Below, one piece after another: positions 25,137-33,267 of a stretch of 64,000 nt of DNA (position 1 is its first letter; the number at the start of each line of letters is the position of its first letter). Position numbers and translations under genes: made by a program. Under the pieces are notes generated by a model that saw nothing but the letters and a program-made list of their open reading frames with translations, had not been told where the DNA came from and made no database searches. Source of the stretch: Blastococcus sp. VKM Ac-2987 (GTDB lineage: Bacteria > Actinomycetota > Actinomycetes > Mycobacteriales > Geodermatophilaceae); NCBI RefSeq assembly GCF_026967805.1, contig NZ_JAPVBG010000001.1:1736047-1800046 (forward strand), written 5' to 3'.

Positions 25137-26066
25137 TCAGCGCAGGGTGATCTGGCGGGACAGCAGACCGGCCCGGGCGCGCCGCTCGTCGGCGTCCAGC
25201 GGCGCCGTCTCGGCCAGAGCCCGCTCCAGCCGGGTCTGGAACTCCGTCGCCGGGGCGATCCAGTCGGCGGCCGGGGTGTCGGCCGGCAGGTCCCACACCG
25301 GGACGACGAGGCCGTGGGCGCGGAAAGCGCCGGCGTACCGGGTGCCCTCGCCCAGCAGGATCTGCTCGGCGGCGGACAGGCGGGCCAGCGCGTCGAGCAG
25401 CTGCTCCTCCTTCTCCGGCCGCACCCAGCGCAGGTGCGCGCGCTCGTTGCCGGGGCGCACCCAGTAGGCCGCCTCCAGCCCCTCGAGCCGGACGGTCGGC
25501 AGGATCGCCTCGTTGGCCTGCTGCAGCCCGGCGCGGGCCGCGGCGCCGGGCTCGGTGCCCTCCAGCCAGAACCCGAAGTCGTCGTGGACGGTCACCTCCA
25601 TCGGCGCGGTGAGGTCCAGGACCTCCTGCAGCCGCGGCCCGGCCGAGCCGGCGCCGCCGATCGGGCCCGGGTCCACCGGCGCGCCGGCGGGGGCCTCCAG
25701 GGCGGCCGCGACGGCGGTGCCCAGGTCACGGCTGACGTCGTCCGACGACGTCTGCAGCTGGGCGCCGACGAGGATCTCGCCGTTGGCCCGCACCAGCGCG
25801 GGCGCACCGCCGGGCAGCACGCTGGCCAGCGTGATGTCGCGGCCGTCGGCCGACTTCAGCTTCGCCGTCGCCGCGGGGACGAGCTCGCGCAGCGCCACCC
25901 AGTCGGCCTCGCCGGGCAGGCCCTCGAACGGGCGGATGACGACGGGCGCGTAGCCGGAGCCGTGGCAGTGCTTGTAGCGGCGGCCGGAGCCGCAGGGGCA
26001 CGGGGCCTTGGGGTTCACGCCACCTTCGGCGACGGCGGTGCCGGAGGAGCGCTTGCGGGAAGCCAT
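25137..26066 (-). CDS. DUF5926 family protein with N-terminal SEC-C motif
   Basis: Cytoplasmic protein of 309 aa, conserved across actinobacteria but uncharacterised. It begins with a basic stretch, then the SEC-C zinc motif PCPCGSGRRYKHCHG (about residues 22-36), as at the C-terminus of SecA. The remainder matches the DUF5926 pattern (IRPFEGLPGEADWVALRELVPAAT; VHDDFGFWLEGTEPG). The ATG at 26066 is preceded by TACGCT at 6 nt, so the mRNA is probably leaderless. Divergent from the P450 gene, whose start is only 57 bp away. A role linked to protein handling is suggested by the SEC-C motif only. Confidence 0.85.
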   Translation of the reverse strand: MASRKRSSGTAVAEGGVNPKAPCPCGSGRRYKHCHGSGYAPVVIRPFEGLPGEADWVALRELVPAATAKLKSADGRDITLASVLPGGAPALVRANGEILVGAQLQTSSDDVSRDLGTAVAAALEAPAGAPVDPGPIGGAGSAGPRLQEVLDLTAPMEVTVHDDFGFWLEGTEPGAAARAGLQQANEAILPTVRLEGLEAAYWVRPGNERAHLRWVRPEKEEQLLDALARLSAAEQILLGEGTRYAGAFRAHGLVVPVWDLPADTPAADWIAPATEFQTRLERALAETAPLDADERRARAGLLSRQITLR

Positions 26067-26072
26067 GCGAGC

Positions 26073-26078
26073 AGCGTA
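26073..26078 (-). promoter_or_regulatory. -10-like box TACGCT for leaderless DUF5926 gene
   Basis: On the minus strand TACGCT is followed by 6 nt and the ATG at 26066. Confidence 0.5.
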
Positions 26079-26110
26079 GGTGGACCGGTCCGCGGGCCGG
26101 AGCACACGCC

Positions 26111-26116
26111 TAGGCT
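26111..26116 (+). promoter_or_regulatory. -10-like box TAGGCT for leaderless P450 gene
   Basis: TAGGCT is followed by 7 nt and the GTG at 26124. Confidence 0.5.
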
Positions 26117-26123
26117 GCGGCGC

Positions 26124-27332
26124 GTGATCCCGGCCGTCGACCCCCTCGACCTCACCGCCCCCTCCTTCGTCGCCGACCCGTACCCGGCGTTCGCGCGGGC
26201 GAGGGCGCAGGCGCCGGTGCAGTGGCACGAGGGCCTGGGCCTGTGGCTGGCGTTCACCCACGCCGAGGCCAACGCCGTGCTGCGCGACCGCCGGCTGGGC
26301 CGCATCTGGACCGACAAGGAGCCCGGCGACCGGTTCGGGAGCTTCAACCTCATCCACCGCAACGCCATCCTCGAGATGGAGCCGCCGAACCACACCCGGC
26401 TGCGGCGGCTGATCACCAGCGCCTTCGCCCGCGGGCACGTGGAACGGCTGCGGCCCTGGGTGGAGGAGCTGGCCGGCCGGCTGGCCGGCGAGCTGGTCGA
26501 GCGCTCGGACGGCGCGGAGCCGGTCGACCTGCTCACCGGGATGGCCGAGCAGCTGCCGGTCGCCGTCATCGCCGAGCTGCTGGGCGTGCCGGAGGCCGAC
26601 CGCCCGCTGCTGCGGCCGTGGTCGAACGCGATCGTGAAGATGTACGAGTACGACCGCACCCGGCAGCGGGAGGACGACGCCGAGCGGGCCGCCGACGAGT
26701 TCGTCGGCTACCTGCGGGAGCTGGCCGCCGACCGGCGGCAGCACCCCGGCGAGGACCTGGTCAGCCACCTGGTGAGCGTCCGCGACGCCGACGGCGACAA
26801 GCTCACCGAGGACGAGCTGGTCACCACCTGCATCCTGCTGCTCAACGCCGGCCACGAGGCGACGGTGAACGTGACCGGCAACGGCCTGCTCGCGCTGCTA
26901 CGGCACCCCGACCAGCTGGCCCGGCTGCGCGCCGACCGCGCGCTGCTGCCCGCCGCGCTCGAGGAGCTCATGCGCTTCGACCCGCCGCTGCAGCTGTTCG
27001 AGCGCACCGCCACCGCCGACGTCGAGCTCGGCGGCGTCACGGTGGCCGAGGGCCAGAAGATCGCCGCGCTGCTGGGTGCGGCCAACCACGACCCCGCCGT
27101 CTTCGCCGAGCCGGAGACGCTCGACATCACCCGAACCGACAACCCGCACATCTCCTTCGGCGCCGGCATCCACTTCTGCATCGGCGCCCCGCTCGCCCGC
27201 GTGGAGCTGCAGGCCACCTTCGGCGCGCTGCTGGACCGGGCGTCGGGGATCGAGCTGGGCGGGGAGCCGGTGCGCCGCCCCGAGTTCGTCATCCGCGGCC
27301 TGGACACGCTGCCGATCGTCCTGACCCCGTGA
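26124..27332 (+). CDS. Cytochrome P450
   Basis: Soluble bacterial class I P450 of 402 aa. Heme-binding loop FGAGIHFCIGAPLARVE with the thiolate C352; I-helix AGHEATVN (E in place of the usual D before T); K-helix E-x-x-R as EELMR; the C-helix region MEPPNHTRLRRLI. Overall typical of actinobacterial CYP107-like enzymes. No ferredoxin or reductase gene is adjacent, so electrons must come from elsewhere. Start GTG fits a leaderless transcript. Substrate unknown. Confidence 0.92.
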   Translation: MIPAVDPLDLTAPSFVADPYPAFARARAQAPVQWHEGLGLWLAFTHAEANAVLRDRRLGRIWTDKEPGDRFGSFNLIHRNAILEMEPPNHTRLRRLITSAFARGHVERLRPWVEELAGRLAGELVERSDGAEPVDLLTGMAEQLPVAVIAELLGVPEADRPLLRPWSNAIVKMYEYDRTRQREDDAERAADEFVGYLRELAADRRQHPGEDLVSHLVSVRDADGDKLTEDELVTTCILLLNAGHEATVNVTGNGLLALLRHPDQLARLRADRALLPAALEELMRFDPPLQLFERTATADVELGGVTVAEGQKIAALLGAANHDPAVFAEPETLDITRTDNPHISFGAGIHFCIGAPLARVELQATFGALLDRASGIELGGEPVRRPEFVIRGLDTLPIVLTP

Positions 27333-27333
27333 C

Positions 27334-27762
27334 ATGACCGTCGGCGAGCTGCGCGCGGTCGCGGGGATGTCGGCCGGGACCGCGAGCTCGCCGCGCAGCT
27401 GTGGGACAGCGGCGTGCACGAGGCGCGGATCTCGCGTCCCTGCTGGACGACCCGGCGCTGGTCGACGGCGCGCAGTTCGAGCGCTGGGCCGCCGGCTTCG
27501 AGTCCTGGGACCTCTGCGACCAGGTCTGCCAGATCCTCCTCCGGTACGCCGCACCGGCCTGGACGAAGGCCGCCGAGTGGACGGCGCGGCCGGAGCCGCT
27601 GGTGAAGCGGGCCGGCCTCACGCTGATGGCGGGCCTGGCGGTCGCGGACAAGAAGGCGGAGCAGCTGCGGGCAGGCGGCGGCGGGGCGCGGTGGGTGGCA
27701 CCGACGCCCTGCGGGAGGTCCGCAGCCCCGCGGTCCGGGAGCGGGTCGCCCGGCGCCCCTGA
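27334..27762 (+). pseudogene. Broken DNA alkylation repair (AlkD-like) gene
   Basis: Pieces of one AlkD/HEAT-like protein appear in changing frames: VGELRAVAG near 27340, RDRELAAQLWDSGVHEAR near 27380, then DLASLLDDPALVDGAQFERW...SWDLCDQVCQILL...KRAGLTLMAGLAVADKKAE (27430-27670, another frame), and finally DALREVRSPAVRERVARR (27700-27760) in a third. At least three frameshifts are needed, the N-terminal third is missing, and the segment normally lying between the last two blocks is deleted. Functional AlkD removes alkylated bases. The individual open frames here are therefore not annotated as genes. Confidence 0.75.
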
Positions 27763-27812
27763 CCGCGCCCCTACCGCTGGAAGGTGAGCGCGGTCACTGG
27801 CAGGATCCGGCC

Positions 27813-29429
27813 ATGCGTGGCTTGATGCAGGACTACCCCCTCACGATCGACTCGATCTTCCGGCACGTCGAGCAGCACTACGGCGACGGGACGATCGTCA
27901 CCAACAACCCCGGCGGGGTGACGCGGGCGACGTACGCGGAGTGGGCGCAGCGCACCCGCAAGCTCGGCGGGGTCCTCGACACCCTCGGCATCAGCGCCGA
28001 CGGCCGGGTGGGCACCTTCGGCTGGAACAGCCAGCGCCACCTGGAGCTCTACTTCGCCGCGCCGTGCAGCGGGCGCGTGCTGCACACGCTCAACGTGCGG
28101 CTGTTCCCCGAGCAGCTCACCTACATCGCCAACCACGCCGAGGACGAGGTCGTCTTCGTCGACCGCACCGTCCTGCCCCTGCTCTGGCCGCTCATCGACA
28201 CCATGAAGACCGTCAAGCAGGTCGTGGTCATGGACGACGGTGGCGGCAACGAGATCCCCGACGACGACCGGATCCTCGACTACGAGACGTTGCTGGCCGA
28301 CGCCGAGCCGGTCGAGTTCGCCGTCTCGGACGAGTTGCGGGCCGCCTCGATGTGCTACACGAGCGGCACCACCGGCAACCCCAAGGGCGTCGTCTACTCG
28401 CACCGCTCGACGGTGCTGCACGCCATGGCCGCGATCGCACCCAACGCCTTCGGGTTCAGCGTCCGGGACGTCGCGATGCCGGTCGTGCCGATGTTCCACG
28501 CCAACGCCTGGGGCATCGCGCAGGCCGCGCCGGCCGCCGGCGCCTCGCTGGTCATGCCTGGCGCGCTGATGCAGCCCGAGGCGCTGGCGAAGCTGATCGT
28601 CGACGAGGGGGTCACCTTCACCGCCGGCGTACCGACCATCTGGCAGGGCGTCCTCCCCCACCTGGCCGGCCAGCCGCACAAGCTGCGCGACATCGGCTGC
28701 GGCGGCTCGGCGGTGCCGAAGGCGCTGAGCGAGGCCTACCGCGAGCAGGTCGGCATCCCGATCCTGCAGGCCTGGGGCATGACCGAGACGTCGCCCGTCG
28801 CGTCCTCCGGCATCCTGCCGCGGCGCTTCGAGGACGCCGACGACGCGACCAAGGCCGACCGCCGGGCCCGCGCGGGCGTCCCGCTGTTCGGGGTGGAGGC
28901 CCGCATCGTCGACGCCGACACCCTGGAGCCCCAGGCGTGGGACGACACGGCCACCGGTGAGCTGCAGGTGCGCGGCCCGTGGTGCGCGCAGGACTACTAC
29001 AACCCCGACGCCGGCGTGGAGCTCACCACTCCTGACGGCTGGATGAAGACCGGCGACGTCGCCGCGATGGACGAGTTCGGCTCGATCCGCATCGCCGACC
29101 GCACCAAGGACCTGATCAAGTCCGGCGGTGAGTGGATCTCCTCGGTCGACCTGGAGAACGCGATCATGAGCCACCCGGCGGTGAAGGAAGCCGCCGTCGT
29201 CGGCATCCCGCACCCCAAGTGGGACGAGCGCCCGCTGGCCTGCGTCGTCCTCCGGGAAGGCGAGAGCGCGACCGAGCAGGACATCCTCGACCACCTCAAG
29301 CCGCTGGTGGCCAAGTGGTGGATGCCCGAGGCGGTCGAGTTCATCGACGAGGTGCCCAAGACCAGCGTCGGCAAGTTCTCGAAGAAGGACCTGCGCAGCC
29401 GCTTCGCCGAGTACGCGCTGAAGAGCTGA
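27813..29429 (+). CDS. Acyl-CoA ligase, AMP-dependent (AlkK-like, medium/long-chain)
   Basis: Adenylate-forming ligase of 538 aa activating a fatty acid with ATP and CoA. AMP-binding P-loop YTSGTTGNPKG at about 182-192, A5 motif QAWGMTETSPV, A7 GWMKTGDVA, A8 RTKDLIKSGGEWISSVDLEN, and catalytic Lys near the end in KTSVGKFSKKDLR. The opening MQDYPLTIDSIFRH is typical of AlkK-like ligases. The ATG at 27813 is the first in frame; a second at 27825 matches that opening more tightly. Same strand as the P450 and broken alkD, but no other beta-oxidation genes nearby. Confidence 0.9.
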   Translation: MRGLMQDYPLTIDSIFRHVEQHYGDGTIVTNNPGGVTRATYAEWAQRTRKLGGVLDTLGISADGRVGTFGWNSQRHLELYFAAPCSGRVLHTLNVRLFPEQLTYIANHAEDEVVFVDRTVLPLLWPLIDTMKTVKQVVVMDDGGGNEIPDDDRILDYETLLADAEPVEFAVSDELRAASMCYTSGTTGNPKGVVYSHRSTVLHAMAAIAPNAFGFSVRDVAMPVVPMFHANAWGIAQAAPAAGASLVMPGALMQPEALAKLIVDEGVTFTAGVPTIWQGVLPHLAGQPHKLRDIGCGGSAVPKALSEAYREQVGIPILQAWGMTETSPVASSGILPRRFEDADDATKADRRARAGVPLFGVEARIVDADTLEPQAWDDTATGELQVRGPWCAQDYYNPDAGVELTTPDGWMKTGDVAAMDEFGSIRIADRTKDLIKSGGEWISSVDLENAIMSHPAVKEAAVVGIPHPKWDERPLACVVLREGESATEQDILDHLKPLVAKWWMPEAVEFIDEVPKTSVGKFSKKDLRSRFAEYALKS

Positions 29430-29433
29430 GCCG

Positions 29434-29481
29434 CGGCCCGGTCACGGGGCGGCCGGCTCGCGGCCGGTCGCCCCGTGACGA
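29434..29481. terminator. Bidirectional terminator between convergent genes
   Basis: GTCACGGGGCG near 29441-29451 pairs with CGCCCCGTGAC near 29469-29479, with an extra inner CCGG/GGCCGG stem. Confidence 0.7.
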
Positions 29482-29493
29482 GCCCTGCGGTCG

Positions 29494-30693
29494 CTAGACC
29501 TGGTCCGGCACCCGGCGGCGCGGCAGCGCCCGGCCGAGCAGCAGCGTGCCGAGCCCGGCGAGCACGACCGTGAGCAGCGCGAACCGCAGGCTGATCGCGT
29601 CGGCCAGCACCCCCACCAGGAGCGGGGAGACGAGGAAGCCGATCCGCAGCAGCCAGTTGATGACCGCCAGGCCGACCCCGTGCGGCAGGCCGGGCAGCTC
29701 GTCGGCGGCGGAGTAGACGGCCGGGACGAGGGTGGCCACGCCGAGCCCGGCCATGGCGAACCCCATGAGCGTGGTGGGCACCGACGGCACGGCGAGGGCC
29801 AGGCCCATGCCGACGGCGGTCAGCGCACCACCGGCCCGGGCCACCCGGCGCTGCCCGAACCGGTCGACGAACCGGTCGCCGGCCAGCCGCCCGACGGTCA
29901 TGGCCCCGGCCAGCGCGACGAACCCGAGGCCGGCGACGGCCGCCCCGGTGTCCAGCTCGCCGCGGAGGTACAGCGCGCTCCACGAGGAGCCGGCGTCCTC
30001 GACGAACGCCGCACACGTGGCCAGCACGCCCAGCACGGCCAGCGCCGGGATGGCGGCCCGCCGCCGGGGGAATTCGCGCGGCACCTCGCCGGTGACCGGC
30101 GCCGGCTCGTCGCGGCCGGGCAGCATGGCCCGGAGGACGGCCAGCGCCAGCGCCCCGAAGACGACCGCCGAGACCCCGAGGTGCACGTCCAGGGGCACGT
30201 CGAGCCCGGCCGCGGCCGAGCCGAGCAGCCCGCCGGCGACCGCACCGATGCTCCAGATGCCGTGGAACGCGTTCAGGATCGAGCGGCCGTAGAGCCGCTG
30301 CACCCGCAGCCCGTGCGCGTTCTGCGCGACGTCGACGACCGCGTCCAGCGCGCCGGTGACCAACAACGCCGCGGCGAGGGCGAGCCAGTTCGGCGCCACC
30401 GCGACCGCCCCGACGGCGAACCCGAGCAGCACCAGGCCGGCCGAGGCGACCGGGCCGGAGCCGAACCGGCGGATGAACACCGCCGAGGACAGCGCGGCCA
30501 GCAGGGCGCCCAGCGGCAGCGCGGCGAGCGCCGCACCCAGGGCGGTGCTGCTCAGGTCGAGCTCCGCCTTCACCTGGGGCAGCCGCGGGACCAGGTTGGC
30601 GTAGAAGACCGCGTTGACGAAGAAGCAGGTCGCGACGGCGACGCGGGCCCGGCGCAGGCGCGCGGCATCGACGGTCGCGGGGGCGACGGACAT
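29494..30693 (-). CDS. MFS transporter (12-helix)
   Basis: Membrane protein of 399 aa with about twelve hydrophobic segments. The pattern VAVATCFFVNAVFYANLVPRLPQVKAEL at the N-terminus and two halves of about equal length are like the YbjJ-type MFS proteins of actinobacteria. A DRFGQRR loop in the second half is the MFS motif A remnant. No substrate can be assigned. Convergent with the acyl-CoA ligase and divergent from the ECF sigma gene. Confidence 0.82.
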   Translation of the reverse strand: MSVAPATVDAARLRRARVAVATCFFVNAVFYANLVPRLPQVKAELDLSSTALGAALAALPLGALLAALSSAVFIRRFGSGPVASAGLVLLGFAVGAVAVAPNWLALAAALLVTGALDAVVDVAQNAHGLRVQRLYGRSILNAFHGIWSIGAVAGGLLGSAAAGLDVPLDVHLGVSAVVFGALALAVLRAMLPGRDEPAPVTGEVPREFPRRRAAIPALAVLGVLATCAAFVEDAGSSWSALYLRGELDTGAAVAGLGFVALAGAMTVGRLAGDRFVDRFGQRRVARAGGALTAVGMGLALAVPSVPTTLMGFAMAGLGVATLVPAVYSAADELPGLPHGVGLAVINWLLRIGFLVSPLLVGVLADAISLRFALLTVVLAGLGTLLLGRALPRRRVPDQV

Positions 30694-30861
30694 GGCGGTA
30701 TCCAGGGACGGTCGGGGGCGCGCGTCCGAACGGGCGCCACGTGTGTACGACCGTAGCCACGAGCTCCACCTGGCGGCCGGCGCGACCCGGCTCTGCGGAC
30801 GGTGACCGAGCGGTGGATGCGCGCCGGCCGCCGACGAGGTGCGCCGCTCCTGAGCGCGGCG

Positions 30862-30888
30862 GGAACCGCAGCGGCCGGCCGACGCGTC
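30862..30888 (+). promoter_or_regulatory. Candidate ECF-sigma promoter (GGAAC-N18-CGTC)
   Basis: GGAAC at 30862-30866 and CGTC at 30885-30888 are separated by 18 bp, the layout of many ECF-dependent promoters. It lies 35 bp upstream of an ECF sigma gene, as expected for autoregulation. Confidence 0.5.
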
Positions 30889-30922
30889 ATCCTTCCCAGA
30901 GGGCGAGCCGGCGGAGGCGCTA

Positions 30923-31429
30923 GTGGGGCGGGACGAGGAGTTCGCGCAGTTCGTGGACGAGCGCTGGCCGGTGCTCGTCCGCTCCGCCGTGCTGCTCGGG
31001 TGCGCCCGGCCGGAGGCCGAGGACCTGGTGCAGACGGCGCTGGTGCGCTGCTACGTGGCCTGGGAGAAGGTCAGCGGGGCCGGCAACCGCGACGCCTACG
31101 TCTACCGGGTGCTGGTCAACTGCCACCACGACACCCACCGACGTCGCTGGTGGCGGGAGCGGCCCACCGAGCAGCTGCCGGAGACCCCGTCCGACGACGC
31201 CACCGGCCAGGTCGACGACGCGGACGCCGTCCACCGGGCGCTGCGCCGGCTGAGCCCGGCGCACCGGGAGGTCGTCGTGCTGCGCTACTACGCGCACCTG
31301 GGCGAGCAGCAGATCGCCGCGGCCCTGAAGATCGCGCCCGGCACGGTCAAGAGCCGGCTGTCGCGCGCCCTGGCCCAGCTGTCGACCGACCTGGACCTCT
31401 CCGAACTGCACGGCGGGAGGGCATCGTGA
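30923..31429 (+). CDS. ECF RNA polymerase sigma factor, SigE family
   Basis: Sigma-70 family factor of 168 aa. Region 2 covers about residues 8-75 (EEFAQFVDERWPVLVRSAVLLGCARPEAEDLVQTALVRCYVAW); region 4 about 100-155 (LRRLSPAHREVVVLRYYAHLGEQQIAAALKIAPGTVKSRLSRAL). Typical of the actinobacterial SigE-like ECF group. GTG 30923 is preceded by GGAGG at five nt. The next gene overlaps by GTGA and encodes a membrane protein that may act as its anti-sigma partner. A GGAAC-N18-CGTC promoter upstream suggests it controls itself. Confidence 0.9.
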   Translation: MGRDEEFAQFVDERWPVLVRSAVLLGCARPEAEDLVQTALVRCYVAWEKVSGAGNRDAYVYRVLVNCHHDTHRRRWWRERPTEQLPETPSDDATGQVDDADAVHRALRRLSPAHREVVVLRYYAHLGEQQIAAALKIAPGTVKSRLSRALAQLSTDLDLSELHGGRAS

Positions 31430-32202
31430 CCGATCGGGAGACCTCGGCGCTGCTGGGCGACGTCGCCGGCCGGGTGCCGGTCGGCCCGGCCCCGACGGCG
31501 CAGCTGCTGGCGGCCGGGCGCCGGGCGCGCCGGCGCCGCACCGCGGGCGTCTCGCTGGCGGTGGCCGCGGGCGTCGCCGCGGTGGTCGGCGGCGTGACCA
31601 CCGTCGTCGACCTGCCCGGTGGGGACGGCGCCGCCGGCTCGGCCTCGGTGCTGGTCGCCGAGGAGCCGCGCGAGGACGCTCCCGGGGCGGCCGACAGCGG
31701 CCCGGGCACCGGCATGCCGCCGGCGGACGGCGAGGACCCGCCCGGCACGGCCGCCGGCAGCGAGCTGTCCCAGCTGGCCGAGGACCCGACCGCGGGCCGC
31801 ACCGGGCCGCTCGCCGGCACGGGGGCGAGTTCGTGCGCCGTCGAGTACAGCCCAGCCGCCGTGGACAAGCAGGACTTCGCCTTCGCCGGCGTGGTGGTGG
31901 GCATCGGGCCCGGCGTCACAACCCGCCCGGGACTGCCCGGGCCGCCGGAGGACCTGGTCGGGGTCACCTTCGCCGTGCAGGAGTGGATCTCCGGCGGATC
32001 GGGCGACACGGTGACCGTCGACCTCCCGGCGCCGTACGACGCCGCCGCCGGCAGCAGCACGCCGGGCCCGGTCTACGGCGTCGGTTCCCGCCTGCTGGTC
32101 AGCGGCGCCGACCGGTGGGAGGGCGCCCCGCTCGAGCCGATCGCCTGGCTGTGCGGCTTCACCCGCTACTACGACGAGGAGACCGCCGCGTCCTGGCGCT
32201 GA
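31426..32202 (+). CDS. Single-pass membrane protein coupled to the ECF sigma gene
   Basis: Protein of 258 aa, not assignable to a known family. A short cytoplasmic N-terminus (about 35 residues with an Arg-rich stretch RRARRRR) precedes one membrane helix (about 38-62), a Pro/Gly/Asp-rich linker (65-125) and an outer domain with two Cys (SSCAVEYSP and WLCGF), probably a disulfide. Its GTG overlaps the sigma stop (GTGA). By position and topology it may regulate the sigma factor, but no zinc-binding anti-sigma motif (HxxxCxxC) is visible, and the N-terminal part is short for a sigma-binding domain. Confidence 0.7.
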   Translation: MTDRETSALLGDVAGRVPVGPAPTAQLLAAGRRARRRRTAGVSLAVAAGVAAVVGGVTTVVDLPGGDGAAGSASVLVAEEPREDAPGAADSGPGTGMPPADGEDPPGTAAGSELSQLAEDPTAGRTGPLAGTGASSCAVEYSPAAVDKQDFAFAGVVVGIGPGVTTRPGLPGPPEDLVGVTFAVQEWISGGSGDTVTVDLPAPYDAAAGSSTPGPVYGVGSRLLVSGADRWEGAPLEPIAWLCGFTRYYDEETAASWR

Positions 32203-32203
32203 T

Positions 32204-32305
32204 GCTCCGCCGGCTGTCAGCGCACGGTCGCGATGGTGCGCTTCCGCGCCGCCGTCCGCTCCTCGCTCGCTGGCGCTCGCTGCGACGCTCCGCCGGCTGT
32301 CAGCG
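32204..32305. repeat. Pair of 19-bp direct repeats flanking a CTCGCTGGCGCTCG-type stretch
   Basis: GCTCCGCCGGCTGTCAGCG occurs identically at 32204-32222 and 32287-32305. The 64 bp between contain CTCCTCGCTCGCTGGCGCTCGC, a motif similar to the 77-bp units near 42.7 kb. The second copy spans the stop codon of the rhodanese gene. Confidence 0.8.
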
Positions 32306-32629
32306 GACGAAGGGCTCCTCGCCGGTCTCGCTGACCATCGGCTTGCCGGCGGCCTGCCACTCGCCCATGCCGCCGCCGACGTTCACCGCGTCGAAGCCGT
32401 TCTGGTTCAGCCAGGCGGCCACCCGGGCGGAGCGGCCACCGCCCCGGCAGGTCACGTAGAGGGGGTCGCCCTCGGGGAGGTCGTCGAGCCGGCTCGGGAC
32501 GTCGCCCATCGGGATGTGGGTCGCGCCCTCGATGTGGCCGTGCACCCACTCGTCGTCCTCGCGGACGTCGAGGACCACGGCGTCCTCGGGCAGTTCGGAG
32601 GCGGGCACGGTCGGGACCTGCTGCGGCAT
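32300..32629 (-). CDS. Rhodanese-like domain protein
   Basis: Single-domain sulfurtransferase-like protein of 109 aa. VVLDVREDDEWVHGHIEGATHIPMG is the CH2A-type rhodanese start; the active-site loop is C-R-G-G-G-R-S with the catalytic Cys intact (about residue 67), followed by ARVAAWLNQNGFDAVNVGGGM. Likely moves sulfane sulfur in the cytoplasm. ATG 32629 gives MPQQVPTVPASEL; an ATG four codons earlier (32641) is also possible and neither has a clear SD sequence. Confidence 0.87.
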   Translation of the reverse strand: MPQQVPTVPASELPEDAVVLDVREDDEWVHGHIEGATHIPMGDVPSRLDDLPEGDPLYVTCRGGGRSARVAAWLNQNGFDAVNVGGGMGEWQAAGKPMVSETGEEPFVR

Positions 32630-32730
32630 CACGCAGCCCATCGTGCCAGGGTCCCGGGCGACCCGACCGGGCGACGGCTCTCCCCCCGGACACCGCTCTC
32701 CGGGCCGGGTCGCCTGCGAGGATGAGGGCG

Positions 32731-33267
32731 ATGTCCCCCAGCCACCGGGCCGCCTCGCGGACCGCTCCCGCCTCGCCCGTGCGCGAGCCTGCCTGGGAGC
32801 TGCCGCGCTCGGCCATCGGGCTGTGGGTGACAGAGAGCGTGTTCAGCACGATCCTCATGTGGCTGGCCGTCGGCGCCTTCCTGCTCTTCGCCCCCTCCGA
32901 CGGCGGGCCCCTGCCGCTGCTGCACCGGGTGCTGCCGTACGCCGCCGCGCTCTACGCGGTCGTCGCGATGGGCATCCGCCCGTGGTTCAAGCACCGGGTG
33001 TACCGCTGGGAGATCACCGCCGAGGCCGCCTACACCCGCACCGGCTGGCTCACCCAGACCTGGACCCTGGTGCCGATCTCGCGAATCCAGACCGTCGACG
33101 TCACCCGCGGCGTCCTCCAGCAGATGTTCGGCCTGGCCACCGTCGCGGTGCTCACCGCTTCCAGCCAGGGCACCGTGCGCATCTGGCACCTGGAGCACGA
33201 CGTCGCCCAGCGCGTCGCCGACGACCTCGCCCACCGCGCGGAGCAGGTCCGCGACCAGGCCACGTGA
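32731..33267 (+). CDS. PH-domain (bPH_2/DUF304) membrane protein, YdbS-like
   Basis: Membrane protein of 178 aa: a short basic N-terminus, two hydrophobic helices (about 35-80) and a bacterial PH domain (YRWEITAEAAYTRTGWLTQTWTLVPISRIQTVDVTRG...). The ending matches YdbS-type proteins, which occur in pairs with YdbT-type proteins as here. The B. subtilis YdbST pair contributes to resistance to the bacteriocin amylocyclicin. The ATG at 32731 is preceded by GAGG; an ATG at 32722 is nearly on top of the SD sequence. Coupled to the next gene by GTGA. Confidence 0.85.
   Translation: MSPSHRAASRTAPASPVREPAWELPRSAIGLWVTESVFSTILMWLAVGAFLLFAPSDGGPLPLLHRVLPYAAALYAVVAMGIRPWFKHRVYRWEITAEAAYTRTGWLTQTWTLVPISRIQTVDVTRGVLQQMFGLATVAVLTASSQGTVRIWHLEHDVAQRVADDLAHRAEQVRDQAT

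Noticed and set aside
27401-27787. Plus-strand 128-codon frame as a stand-alone DNA repair protein
   Set aside because: It contains only the middle of an AlkD-like protein; the adjoining parts lie in other frames, so it is treated as part of a pseudogene.
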